From the NCBI RefSeq assembly GCF_003044185.1, contig NZ_PYYB01000001.1, positions 1,054,001 through 1,118,000 of the forward strand: a DNA stretch of 64,000 bases, read 5' to 3'. Source of the DNA: Paraconexibacter algicola (GTDB taxonomy: Bacteria > Actinomycetota > Thermoleophilia > Solirubrobacterales > Solirubrobacteraceae). Positions 48,831-56,961 of the stretch are shown here, one piece after another; position 1 is the first letter of the stretch; every line of letters starts with the position of its first letter. The notes beneath the pieces are model-generated. The model saw only the letters and a program-made list of their open reading frames with translations. It was not told the DNA's origin and did no database searches. The translations under genes and the position numbers were made by a program.

Positions 48831-49913
48831 TCAGAGGTCGATCTCGACGTCGCCGGCGGCGGCGGAGATGCAGGTGCGGATCAGGTCGGGCTGGTCGGGG
48901 TCGGCGGTGACGAGCTCCCCCGTGCGCAGGTCCACGACGGAGCCGGAGCACAGCGCCCCGACGCACGTGTGGCAGATGCCCATGCGGCAGCCGCTGGGGA
49001 GCAGCGCCCCGGCCGACTCGCCGGCCACGAGCAGCGGCGTCGCGCCGTCGGCGTCGACCTCCTTGCCCGCCCGGCGGAAGCGGACGCGCCCGCCCGCCGC
49101 CGTGGCGCCCGCGGCGGGGACGACCGGCCGGAACCGCTCGAGGTGCAGCGCGTCGGGGACGCCCGCATCCTCGTAGCGGGCGGTCAGCGCGTCGAGCAGC
49201 CCGGCGGGCCCGCACGCCCAGGCGGGGCGCGCCCGCCAGTCGGGGCAGTGCTCGTCCAGGCGGGCGACGTCGAAGAGGCCGTCGCGGTCGTCGTGGTGCT
49301 CGACGACGGTCAGGCCGTCGTGCTGGGCGTGCAGGCGGCGCAGCTCGGCGCCGAAGATCACGTCGTTCGCGGACGGCGCCAGGTGGACGTGCACGACGTC
49401 GCGCAGCCGCTGTCGCGCGGCGAGGTCCCGGAGCATCGACATCACGGGGGTGATGCCGCTGCCGGCGGTGACGAACAGGAGCGGCCCGCCGGTGGCGGAC
49501 AGCCGCGCGGGGAGCGCGAAGTCGCCCGCGGGCGGGGCGAGCCGGACGATCGTGCCGGGCCGCGTGCCGTGGACGAGGTGGCGGGAGACCACCCCGTCGT
49601 CGATCGCCTTGACGGTGATCGCGATGCGCCGGTCGCGGCGCGGCGCGGGGGAGGTCAGCGAGTAGGTGCGCCAGTGGCGGACGCCGTCGACGTCGACGCC
49701 GACGCGCACGTACTGGCCGGGGACGTGGGCGGGCAGCTCGCGGGTACGGATCCAGATCGTGGCGCTGTCGCGCGTCTCGGGGAGGACGGCGTCGACGCGG
49801 CCGCGCAGCTCGCGGGTCGACCACAGCGGGTCGACGTACTGCAGGTAGTCCTCCGGGAGCAGCGGTGTGGTGACGGCGGTGGCGAGTCGGGCGGCGCGCG
49901 ACAGCAGGCTCAT
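48831..49913 (-). CDS. Flavodoxin/ferredoxin reductase with 2Fe-2S domain (desaturase electron donor)
   Basis: 360 residues. FAD-binding FNR module: HVPGQYVRVGVDVDG, HWRTYSLTSPA. NAD(P)-binding module: LLFVTAGSGITPVMSMLRDL and WACGPAGLLDAL. The C-terminal plant-type [2Fe-2S] ferredoxin has PSGCRMGICHTCVGALCSG, i.e. C-x4-C-x2-C, plus the distal Cys in LIRTCIS. This domain order equals mycobacterial Rv3230c, the redox partner of the DesA3 desaturase, whose homologue follows 30 bases downstream. ATG 49913 has AACCAT six bases upstream, so the operon may begin with a leaderless message. Confidence 0.92.
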   Translation of the reverse strand: MSLLSRAARLATAVTTPLLPEDYLQYVDPLWSTRELRGRVDAVLPETRDSATIWIRTRELPAHVPGQYVRVGVDVDGVRHWRTYSLTSPAPRRDRRIAITVKAIDDGVVSRHLVHGTRPGTIVRLAPPAGDFALPARLSATGGPLLFVTAGSGITPVMSMLRDLAARQRLRDVVHVHLAPSANDVIFGAELRRLHAQHDGLTVVEHHDDRDGLFDVARLDEHCPDWRARPAWACGPAGLLDALTARYEDAGVPDALHLERFRPVVPAAGATAAGGRVRFRRAGKEVDADGATPLLVAGESAGALLPSGCRMGICHTCVGALCSGSVVDLRTGELVTADPDQPDLIRTCISAAAGDVEIDL

Positions 49914-49987
49914 GCGCCCATGGTTCCCGACGTTGAAGCGAATTTCTGCCCTCGATCGTCACATCATTCCGTGTCATTCTGTTGGAA

Positions 49988-51133
49988 ATGCAACATCAGG
50001 GAGTCACGCCGTGGCAGGACATCCCCCCGTCCCTGGCCCCCGGTCTGCAGGAGCGCATCCCCCGGATCACCGAGGACATCATCCGGGCGGTCCGGGCCGA
50101 GGTGCGCGAGTACGACCAGCCGCTGGAGGGCGAGTTCGGCCGGCTCATCTCGCAGGGCGTGCGCCAGGCGCTCGAGCAGTTCGTCGGCCTGCTCGGGACC
50201 GCGCAGACCGCGCCGGACGCGGGGATCTACGCGGCGATGGGCCGCGCCGAGCTCGACGCCGGGCGCACGCTCGACGCGCTGCAGTCCGCGTACCGCACCG
50301 GGGCGCGGGTCGCGTGGCGCGGGCTCGTCTCCGAGGCGGACGGGCTCGACCCCGGCGTGATGTTCCGGCTGGCCGAGGCGATCTTCGCCTACATCGACCA
50401 GCTCGCCGCCGCGTCGGTGGCCGGCTACTCCGAGGCGCTCGCCTCCCGCGCCGGCTCGGTGCAGACCCGGCGCCAGGCGCTCGTCGACGAGCTGCTCGCC
50501 GAGCAGCCGTCCGCGACCGCGGTCCGCGCGGCGGCGCGGGCGGCGCAGTGGACCGTCCCCGAGACCCTGGCCGTGGTCGTCGCCGACCACGCCGACCCGG
50601 TCGCGCTCGTGCGCCGCGCCCCGTCCGGCACGCTGCCCGCGCGCACCCCGGACGGGGCGGTCCTGATCGTCCCCGACCCCGACGGGCCGGGCCGCCGGGA
50701 GCGGCTCGCCGCCTGCCTGGCGGGCGTGGCGAGCGTCATCGGCCCCACCGTCGCGCCCGGCGAGGCGCACCGCGCGGCGCGCCGGGCGGCGGTCGCGCTC
50801 GGCCGGCTGCAGCCGGGCGGGCCGGTCCGCGCCGACGAGCACCGCCTCGACCTGCTGCTCGCCGCCGACCCGCCGCTCGTCGCCGAGATCGTCCAGGCGC
50901 GGCTGGGACCGATCGCCGGCCTCTCCCCCGCCGCGCGGGCGCGCGCCCGCCGGACGCTGCGCGCCTGGCTCGACACGCACGGGGACGTCACGCGCATGGC
51001 CGAGCAGCTGCACGTGCACCCGCAGACCGTGCGGTACCGCATGGCCGGGCTGCGCGAGCTCCTCGGGCCGGAGGCGTTCGACGAGCCCGCCGCGCGGTTC
51101 GAGCTGCAGGTCGCGGTCCGCGCCTCGTCGTGA
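49988..51133 (+). CDS. PucR-family transcriptional regulator (CdaR-like C-terminal HTH)
   Basis: 381 residues from ATG 49988; TTG 49982 adds two. The N-terminal ~160 residues are an all-helical sensory region (FGRLISQGVRQALEQFVGLL, GRAELDAGRTLDALQSAYRTG split). A degenerate GGDEF-like middle follows. The C-terminal HTH is GDVTRMAEQLHVHPQTVRYRMAGL (in part), the PucR/CdaR helix-turn-helix with the HPQTVRYR signature. It is transcribed divergently from the ferredoxin reductase/desaturase operon across a 74-base AT-richer gap that holds two TCATTC repeats ten bases apart, so it probably regulates lipid desaturation. CATTCT lies seven bases before the ATG. Confidence 0.87.
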   Translation: MQHQGVTPWQDIPPSLAPGLQERIPRITEDIIRAVRAEVREYDQPLEGEFGRLISQGVRQALEQFVGLLGTAQTAPDAGIYAAMGRAELDAGRTLDALQSAYRTGARVAWRGLVSEADGLDPGVMFRLAEAIFAYIDQLAAASVAGYSEALASRAGSVQTRRQALVDELLAEQPSATAVRAAARAAQWTVPETLAVVVADHADPVALVRRAPSGTLPARTPDGAVLIVPDPDGPGRRERLAACLAGVASVIGPTVAPGEAHRAARRAAVALGRLQPGGPVRADEHRLDLLLAADPPLVAEIVQARLGPIAGLSPAARARARRTLRAWLDTHGDVTRMAEQLHVHPQTVRYRMAGLRELLGPEAFDEPAARFELQVAVRASS

Positions 51134-51143
51134 GCCCGCCGCC

Positions 51144-52589
51144 TCAGCGGGGCAGCAGCGCGCGCAGCCGGGCCCGCTCGCCCGCGGAGAGGAACCGCGT
51201 CGCCAGCAGCAGGACGGGGATCCAGGCGAGCCACGCCACCCGGCTCAGCCAGCCGGCGGCGCCCTCGGTCGGCAGCAGCAGCTCGCCGCTGACCGCGACC
51301 GCGGAGAGGATCGCGACGGCGAGCGCGAGACGGCGCCACTCGAACGGCACGACGAACAGCCGCCGCGTGAGCAGGTGCAGCACCGCGATCATCACGAGGT
51401 AGGCGACCGCGAGCGCGATCCCCGCCCCGGCGATCCCCAGCGGCGGCACGAGCATCACCATCGCCAGCACGTTCACCGCTACGCCCGCCAGCGCCGCGGG
51501 GAAGTTGCGGGTCGTCACCTTCGCGCGGCCCGCGATCGTCACGAGCACGAGGTTCAGCCCGTAGAGCGCCCAGCCGAGCGCGAGCCACGGCAGCGCCTCG
51601 TGGGCGGTGACGAAGTCCGGGCCCGCGAGCAGGTCGACGACCTGCCGCGAGAGCAGCGCGAGCGCCGCGACGGTCGCGCCCGTGACGAGCACGTACAGCG
51701 TCGTGATGAACGCGTAGAGCCGCCGCGCCTCGTCGTCGTCGCTGACGCTGTAGACCAGCGGCGGCCACGCGGACTGGAACGCGCGGACCGCGACGATCAC
51801 CGCCGTGGCGAGCTTCACCGCGACCGCGTAGACGCCCGCGGCGGCCGGGCTCTCCACCCGCAGCAGGTAGGCGCGGTCGACGACGTTCAGCAGGAACACG
51901 GTCGCCTCGGCCGGGACGGTCGGCAGGCCGAACGCCAGCGGCGCGGCGAGCCGGGCGCGGACCCCGGCGGGCAGCAGCCGCACACGGTCGCGCAGCGACC
52001 ACCAGACCCCCAGCAGCACGACGGTCGACGCCGCGTAGTTGCCCAGCACGTAGCCGACCGCGCCCGCGTCGAGGCCGACGACGAGCGTCACGGTCAGCCC
52101 GACCGTCAGCAGGACGTTGGTCAGCGACGCGGTCAGGTACGCGCGCCGGCGCTCCTCCACGCGCAGCAGCGCGTAGGCGATCTCGAGGTTCGTGAACGCC
52201 CACAGGCCCAGCAGCCCCGCCGCCATCAGCTCGCGGTCGCGGGTGCCCAGCAGCAACTGCGACAGCGGCCCGGAGGCCAGCAGCCCGAGGCCGAGCACCG
52301 CGGTCGAGCCGAGCACGACGAACCCGGTCGTCGCGCGCGCCAGCGCGATCCGCCGGTCGTGGTCCTCGTCGTCGAACCAGAACCGCACGAGCGCCTCGCC
52401 GACCCCGGCGCGCAGCAGGATGCTGCCGAGGATCACGAACGTCAGCAGCGTCTCGGCGTAGCCGTAGTCCGCGGTGGTCAGGTGCCGCGTGTACAGCGGC
52501 AGCGTGACGAGCGCGAGCAGGGACGCCAGCAGCCCGGCGGCCTGGTAGGCGGCGCCGGAGGCGACGAGCCGCTTGAGGTATCCGCCCAC
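51144..52589 (-). CDS. Polysaccharide flippase (Wzx/MATE-like oligosaccharide transporter)
   Basis: 481 residues from GTG 52589, chosen because TACGGT lies seven bases upstream; GTG 52598 is the alternative. About 12-14 membrane helices are visible, beginning SGAAYQAAGLLASLLALVTLPLYTRHL, the usual polysaccharide biosynthesis protein start, then LTFVILGSILLRAGVGEALVRFWF, FGLPTVPAEATVFLLNVVDRAYLL and the late LPWLALGWALYGLNLVLVTIAGR (pieces). It should flip lipid-linked sugar units across the membrane. It is divergent from a glycosyltransferase gene with only 25 bases between the starts. Confidence 0.9.
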   Translation of the reverse strand: MGGYLKRLVASGAAYQAAGLLASLLALVTLPLYTRHLTTADYGYAETLLTFVILGSILLRAGVGEALVRFWFDDEDHDRRIALARATTGFVVLGSTAVLGLGLLASGPLSQLLLGTRDRELMAAGLLGLWAFTNLEIAYALLRVEERRRAYLTASLTNVLLTVGLTVTLVVGLDAGAVGYVLGNYAASTVVLLGVWWSLRDRVRLLPAGVRARLAAPLAFGLPTVPAEATVFLLNVVDRAYLLRVESPAAAGVYAVAVKLATAVIVAVRAFQSAWPPLVYSVSDDDEARRLYAFITTLYVLVTGATVAALALLSRQVVDLLAGPDFVTAHEALPWLALGWALYGLNLVLVTIAGRAKVTTRNFPAALAGVAVNVLAMVMLVPPLGIAGAGIALAVAYLVMIAVLHLLTRRLFVVPFEWRRLALAVAILSAVAVSGELLLPTEGAAGWLSRVAWLAWIPVLLLATRFLSAGERARLRALLPR

Positions 52590-52596
52590 GGCGCGC

Positions 52597-52606
52597 ACCG
52601 TATCGT
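52597..52606. promoter_or_regulatory. Overlapping divergent -10 elements (flippase / glycosyltransferase)
   Basis: TATCGT (52601-52606) is eight bases before the plus-strand GTG 52615. On the minus strand TACGGT (52597-52602) is seven bases before GTG 52589. They share the central TA. This is the third such divergent pair in the window. Confidence 0.45.
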
Positions 52607-52614
52607 TGCCCGTC

Positions 52615-53766
52615 GTGACCGGCCGCCCCGTCGCCCTGCTCCTGCTGCCGCGCGCGCTCGAGGGGTTCATCCTGCGCGACCAGGTGGAGGACCTCCTCGA
52701 GGGTCCCGGGGTCATCGCCGCCGACCCGCCGCGCGTGCCGTACGGGGCGCTCGCGCGCCTGCCCGCGGGCCTGCGCGAGACGATCGCCTCCGGCCAGGCC
52801 CGGCGCCTGCTGAAGACGCTGCGCAAGGGCCTCGCCCGCCGCCACGGCGGCTCGCGCTCGGACGTCCGCATCGGCGTCGTCGTGATCTTCCACGCCGTGC
52901 AGGAGCCGCTCGCCCGGCACCTCGTGCGCCGCGCGGGCGAGGACTGCGAGCTCTGGTACGGGCGCTGGGACCGCTACGAGGCCGCGCACGACGCCGCCCC
53001 GCCGCTGCTCGCGCTGCTCGCCGAGCTGCACGAGCGCGCCGCCACCGCATCGGCGCTGACGTTCTGCGCGAGCGTCGAGCTCGAGCGCCAGGAGCGCGAC
53101 GCCGGCCGCGACGCGGTCCTCGTCGGCCTCAGCGGCGGCGACTTCCCGGCCCCCGAGCCGCTGCCCGTGCCCACGGCGGCGGAGCTCGACGCGGTCGCCC
53201 CCGGGGCCGGGGCGGCGGTCACCGACGGCGACGTCGTGGCGCTGTCGCTCGGCCACCTCGGCCGGCGCACCGACTGGGCGCTGCTGCGCGCGCTGTGCGA
53301 GCGCCGGCCGGGGCTGCGCCTGCTGCTCGTCGGGGAGCGCCACGACGACGAGATGCCCGACGACCCGGACTTCGCGTGGGTGCGCGACGCCCCGCAGGTC
53401 GTGTGGTGCGGGCGGCGCAGCGACGACGAGGCGGCGCTGCTGCTGCGCGGCGCCGACGTCGGCCTGCTGCCGTTCCGCGTCGACCCGTTCAACGACGCCG
53501 GCCTCCCCTACCGGATCGTCAAGGCGGCGAAGCTCGGGCGCCGCACGATCACCCCGGACCTCGCGGGCGTGCGCACGTGGGAGCAGGCCGTCGAGGTCGC
53601 CCCCGACCTCGACGCGTTCGCGGCCGCGCTGGACCGCGCGGCCGGGGCCCGCCACCGGCCCGACCTCGAGCTGCGCGCGTGGGCGCTGCGGCAGACCCCG
53701 CGCCGCGTCAACCGGCCCCTGTGGGACCGGCTGCGCGAACGCGGGGTCGACACCGGCGGGCGCTGA
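52615..53766 (+). CDS. Glycosyltransferase (GT-B fold, family 4/1-like)
   Basis: 383 residues from GTG 52615. The N-terminal half is divergent (PVALLLLPRALEGFILRDQVEDLL, ELWYGRWDRYEAAHDAAPPLLA, in part). The C-terminal half is recognisable as GT-B: VVALSLGHLGRRTDWALLRALCERRPGLRLLLVG (split), APQVVWCGRRSDDEAALLLRGADVGLLPF and DPFNDAGLPYRIVKAAKLGRRTI, with the P-x-K donor-site ending of GT4-like enzymes. The substrate is unknown; context with the flippase indicates glycan assembly. It converges on the protease gene (3-base gap). Confidence 0.78.
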   Translation: MTGRPVALLLLPRALEGFILRDQVEDLLEGPGVIAADPPRVPYGALARLPAGLRETIASGQARRLLKTLRKGLARRHGGSRSDVRIGVVVIFHAVQEPLARHLVRRAGEDCELWYGRWDRYEAAHDAAPPLLALLAELHERAATASALTFCASVELERQERDAGRDAVLVGLSGGDFPAPEPLPVPTAAELDAVAPGAGAAVTDGDVVALSLGHLGRRTDWALLRALCERRPGLRLLLVGERHDDEMPDDPDFAWVRDAPQVVWCGRRSDDEAALLLRGADVGLLPFRVDPFNDAGLPYRIVKAAKLGRRTITPDLAGVRTWEQAVEVAPDLDAFAAALDRAAGARHRPDLELRAWALRQTPRRVNRPLWDRLRERGVDTGGR

Positions 53767-53769
53767 GCG

Positions 53770-54942
53770 CTACTCGACGCTGACCGTCAGCCGGGCGGGC
53801 TGCACGGTCCGGCGTCCTCCGCTGCTGACCACCGCGGAGAGCCGGACCGTGCCGAAGGGCAGCTGGACCTGTGCGACCCATCGTCCCGCCGCGACCCGCC
53901 GGGCCGCGACCCGGCGGTCGACGGCCGCGTACCTGCGGCCCGCCTCCCGCCGGATCCGCACGACGACGCGGTCCGCGATCGTGCCCGGCGGCACGCGGAC
54001 CTCCACGCGGCAACGGTCCCCCGGACACGTGATCGCGCCGAAGCGCGCCGTGCCCCGCCCTGCCGCGGGCGTCGTCAGCGGGGAGGTGGGCGCGGTGGTC
54101 CCCGCACCGCCACCCGAACCCTCCCCGGCGGTTCTCGCCGCCCCGTCCGTGGCGCGCACGATCCATGCCGCGCGGGCGGCGACGCGCGCGTAGACCCCCG
54201 GCGCGTCACTCCTCCCGCAGGCGTCGGCGCCGAACGAGACGATCCCGATCTGCCGGCGGCGCCCGTCGTCCCCCGTGACGACGAGCGGCCCGCCGGAGTC
54301 CCCCTCGCACGAGTCGGGTCCCCCGAGCCCGCCCGCGCAGACCATCACCGCCGGGAGGAGCTCCTCCCCGTAGGCGTCGGCGCACGCGGCGGTCGACCGG
54401 ACCGTCACGGTCGCCGCGCGCAACGCGTCGGTCCCCTCGTCGTCGGGGTCGCTGGAGGTCCGTCCCCAGCCCGACACCTCCGCCCGTGCCCCGGCCGGCG
54501 CGTCGCCCGGTCCGGCGAGGAGCAGCGACGGGACCGGCACGTCCCGGGTGAGCGTCAGGACCGCGACGTCCCCCTCGCTCGTGCGCCGGTTCCACGTCGG
54601 GTCGATCCGGATCGCCGCGACCCCCGTGCGGCGACCGGTCTCCTCGTCGGAGAGCCGCGTGCGGCCCGACACGACCGTGAGGCCCCCCGCCCGTTCCCCC
54701 TGGACGCAGTGCGCAGCGGTGAGGACGTGCCGGGGCGAGATCACGCTGCCACCGCAGAACTGGCCCTCGTAGGCGGGCTGTCCGGCGGTGATGATCGCGA
54801 CCGTCGACGGCTGCTGCGCGACCGGGGACGGGCTGCCGTGGAGCACCCGCCACGCCGCGCCGCCGTCGACCGCGAACGCGCTCGCGGACGGAACCACGAC
54901 GGCGGTCGCGGCGAGGAGGAGGAGGGTGCGGGGCACGGGCAT
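53770..54942 (-). CDS. Secreted trypsin-like serine protease (S1A)
   Basis: 390 residues from ATG 54942, with signal peptide RTLLLLAATAVVVPSASA. The mature part has the chymotrypsin-fold triad: His in VLTAAHCVQ, Asp in SEGDVAVLTL and Ser in DSCEGDSGGPLVV. The residue at the bottom of the specificity pocket is Asp (GGPDSCEGDSGGP), so trypsin-like cleavage after Lys/Arg is expected. Four to six Cys form pairs. The C-terminal ~100 residues (about 290-390) are a beta-rich domain with CPGDRCRVEVRV, perhaps a wall- or polymer-binding module. It is divergent from the response regulator gene, with direct repeats between, suggesting control by that two-component system. Confidence 0.92.
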   Translation of the reverse strand: MPVPRTLLLLAATAVVVPSASAFAVDGGAAWRVLHGSPSPVAQQPSTVAIITAGQPAYEGQFCGGSVISPRHVLTAAHCVQGERAGGLTVVSGRTRLSDEETGRRTGVAAIRIDPTWNRRTSEGDVAVLTLTRDVPVPSLLLAGPGDAPAGARAEVSGWGRTSSDPDDEGTDALRAATVTVRSTAACADAYGEELLPAVMVCAGGLGGPDSCEGDSGGPLVVTGDDGRRRQIGIVSFGADACGRSDAPGVYARVAARAAWIVRATDGAARTAGEGSGGGAGTTAPTSPLTTPAAGRGTARFGAITCPGDRCRVEVRVPPGTIADRVVVRIRREAGRRYAAVDRRVAARRVAAGRWVAQVQLPFGTVRLSAVVSSGGRRTVQPARLTVSVE

Positions 54943-54965
54943 GGCCGGGATGGTGCGACACGGCC

Positions 54966-54985
54966 GATGAAGCGAAGATGAAGCG
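54966..54985. promoter_or_regulatory. Tandem 9-bp direct repeats, OmpR-type response regulator site candidate
   Basis: GATGAAGCG occurs at 54966-54974 and again at 54977-54985, one helical turn (11 bases) apart, in the 43-base gap between the protease and response regulator genes. Direct repeats with 10-11 base period are typical of OmpR/PhoB-family binding. Autoregulation and protease control are inferred. Confidence 0.45.
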
Positions 54986-55669
54986 GTGCGCATCCTGGTC
55001 GTCGAGGACGAGACCGACATCGCCGCCGCGGTCGCGACCGCACTGCGGGACGCGGGCTACGCCTGCGACGTGGCCGCCGACGTCGCGCAGGCGGACCTCC
55101 TCGTCGACCTGCATCCCTACGACGCGGCGGTGCTCGACCGGCGGCTCCCCGACGGCGAGGGGCTCGAGCTGTGCGCGGCCTGGCGGGCGGCGGGGCACGG
55201 CTTCCCGGTGCTCGTGCTGACCGCGTTCGACGGGACCGCGGCGATCGTCGACGGGCTCGGCGCGGGCGCCGACGACTACCTGACGAAGCCGTTCGCGGCG
55301 GCCGAGCTCGTCGCGCGCGTGCAGGCGCTGCTGCGCCGCGCCCCGGTCGCCCCGCGGCCGGTGCTGCGGGTCGGGGCGCTGGAGATCGAGCGCGGTCCGC
55401 GCCGCGTGCGCGACGGGGCGGTGGTGGTGTCCCTGACCGCGAAGGAGTTCGCGTTGCTGGAGCAGCTCGCGCTCGCCGACGGCGCGGTCGTCGACCGCTA
55501 CGCGCTGCTGGAGTCCTGCTGGGACCACGCGGCCGAGCCGGGCTCCAACGTCGTCGACGTGCACGTGCGCGCGCTGCGGCGCAAGCTCGGCGCCGACGTG
55601 GTCGAGACCGTCCGCGGCGCCGGCTACCGGATCGGGGCGTGCCGCGGCAGTGCGGGGGACGCGTCGTGA
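54986..55669 (+). CDS. OmpR-family response regulator
   Basis: 227 residues from GTG 54986. The receiver has acidic pair Glu7-Asp8 (VVEDETD), phospho-acceptor Asp51 (VLDRRLPDGEG), Thr79 (VLTAFDG) and Lys101 (LTKPF). The winged-helix C-terminus has SLTAKEFALLEQL, VDVHVRALRRKL and ETVRGAGYRIG. It pairs with the sensor kinase gene that starts within its stop codon (GTGA). Two direct repeats immediately before its start, shared with the divergent secreted protease gene, are its likely binding site. Confidence 0.95.
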   Translation: MRILVVEDETDIAAAVATALRDAGYACDVAADVAQADLLVDLHPYDAAVLDRRLPDGEGLELCAAWRAAGHGFPVLVLTAFDGTAAIVDGLGAGADDYLTKPFAAAELVARVQALLRRAPVAPRPVLRVGALEIERGPRRVRDGAVVVSLTAKEFALLEQLALADGAVVDRYALLESCWDHAAEPGSNVVDVHVRALRRKLGADVVETVRGAGYRIGACRGSAGDAS

Positions 55670-56883
55670 GCGCCCTGCGGCGGCGGCTGACGGTCCTGGT
55701 CGGGGTCGCGGTCGCGCTCGCGATCGCGGTGCCGTCGGTGCTGCTCGTGCGCGCCGACGCCGACCGTCGCGCCGAGGCGCTGGACGCCCAGGTGCGGCTG
55801 TCGGCCCGCGACATCACCGCGATCGTCGGCGAGGGCGAGGAGGCCGGTGCCCTGGACGTCGAGGCCTACCAGCAGGTGCCGCGCGCGCCGGGCGCCCCGC
55901 TCACCGCGGTCGTCGGCGACGACGGCGCCCAGGTGGTCGCCGACCGGCAGCCCGGGGACGCGCTGCTGGACCGCGCGCTCGTGCTCAGCGACCGCGACGA
56001 GAGCGACCCGGTCGACGCCCCCGGGGACGTGCGGCTGGTCGCGCTGCCGATCATCGGCGAGGACGACCAGATCGGCACGGCGATGGCCTGGTCGCCGCTG
56101 CAGCCGTTGCGCGACCGCACGCGCGAGCTCGCGCTGCGCACCGCGGTCGGGGCGATCGCCGGCTGGCTGCTCGTCTGCGGGGCGGCGTTCGTGCTGATCG
56201 GGCGCGCGGTCCGCCCCACCGATCTCGCGGTCGCGCGCGAGCAGGCGTTCCTCGCCGACGCCGCGCACGAGCTGCGCACCCCGTGGGCGATCGTCCGCGG
56301 CCGGGCCGAGCAGGCGCAGCGCGACGGGGTCCGCGACGAGGACCTGCGCGTGATCGTCGCGACCGCGCAGCGCGCCGGGGACACCATCACCGACATGCTC
56401 GAGCTCGCCCGGCTCGACGCGGGCCGCGCGATGGTCGTCGCCGAGCCGCTGCGGCTCGACGCGCTCGTCGCGACGTGCCTGGACGAGCGGGCCGACGAGG
56501 CCTCGCGGCGCGCGGTGCGGGTGCGGCTCGACGCGCCCGACCGCGTCGTGGTGCCGGGCGACGAGCGGCTGCTGGCCCGCGCGATCGGCAACCTGCTCGA
56601 CAACGCGCTACGCCACGGCGGCGAGGGCGGCGTCCTGCGCGTGGCGGTGCGCGAGCGGCCCGAGGGCGGCGCCGAGATCGAGGTCGAGGACCGCGGTCCG
56701 GGCATCCCGCCGGGCCAGGTCGACCGGGTGTTCGACCGCTTCCACCGCGGGGCGGGCGCGACCGCGGGCGGGGCGGGGCTGGGGCTGCCGATCGTGCAGC
56801 TCGTCGCCCGCGCGCACGGGGGCGAGGTCACCGTGCACGACGCGGCGCCGGGCGCCCGCTTCGTGCTGCGCCTGCCGCGCTGA
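55666..56883 (+). CDS. Two-component sensor histidine kinase
   Basis: 405 residues from GTG 55666, overlapping the response regulator by four bases. Two membrane helices (about 9-29 and 158-178) enclose an extracytoplasmic sensor of about 125 residues. The usual HAMP is very short (GRAVRPTDLAVAREQ). The phospho-acceptor is His201 in DAAHELRTPWAIVRG, where most relatives have LRTPLA. The ATPase domain has RAIGNLLDNALRHGG, VEDRGPGIPPG and GAGLGLPIVQLVA. It should phosphorylate the adjacent OmpR-type regulator. The signal may be envelope stress, given the protease neighbour; this is inference. Confidence 0.94.
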   Translation: MSALRRRLTVLVGVAVALAIAVPSVLLVRADADRRAEALDAQVRLSARDITAIVGEGEEAGALDVEAYQQVPRAPGAPLTAVVGDDGAQVVADRQPGDALLDRALVLSDRDESDPVDAPGDVRLVALPIIGEDDQIGTAMAWSPLQPLRDRTRELALRTAVGAIAGWLLVCGAAFVLIGRAVRPTDLAVAREQAFLADAAHELRTPWAIVRGRAEQAQRDGVRDEDLRVIVATAQRAGDTITDMLELARLDAGRAMVVAEPLRLDALVATCLDERADEASRRAVRVRLDAPDRVVVPGDERLLARAIGNLLDNALRHGGEGGVLRVAVRERPEGGAEIEVEDRGPGIPPGQVDRVFDRFHRGAGATAGGAGLGLPIVQLVARAHGGEVTVHDAAPGARFVLRLPR

Positions 56884-56961
56884 GCGCCTCACTCCGGAGT
56901 TGGGCGCGGCACATCCTCCACGAAGCCGGACCACGAAGCGCGGGGGTGCCACGATCCGCCG

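Noticed and set aside
50425-53655. Open frame of 1076 codons on the minus strand
   Set aside because: Shadow of the PucR, flippase and glycosyltransferase genes, with no family motif.
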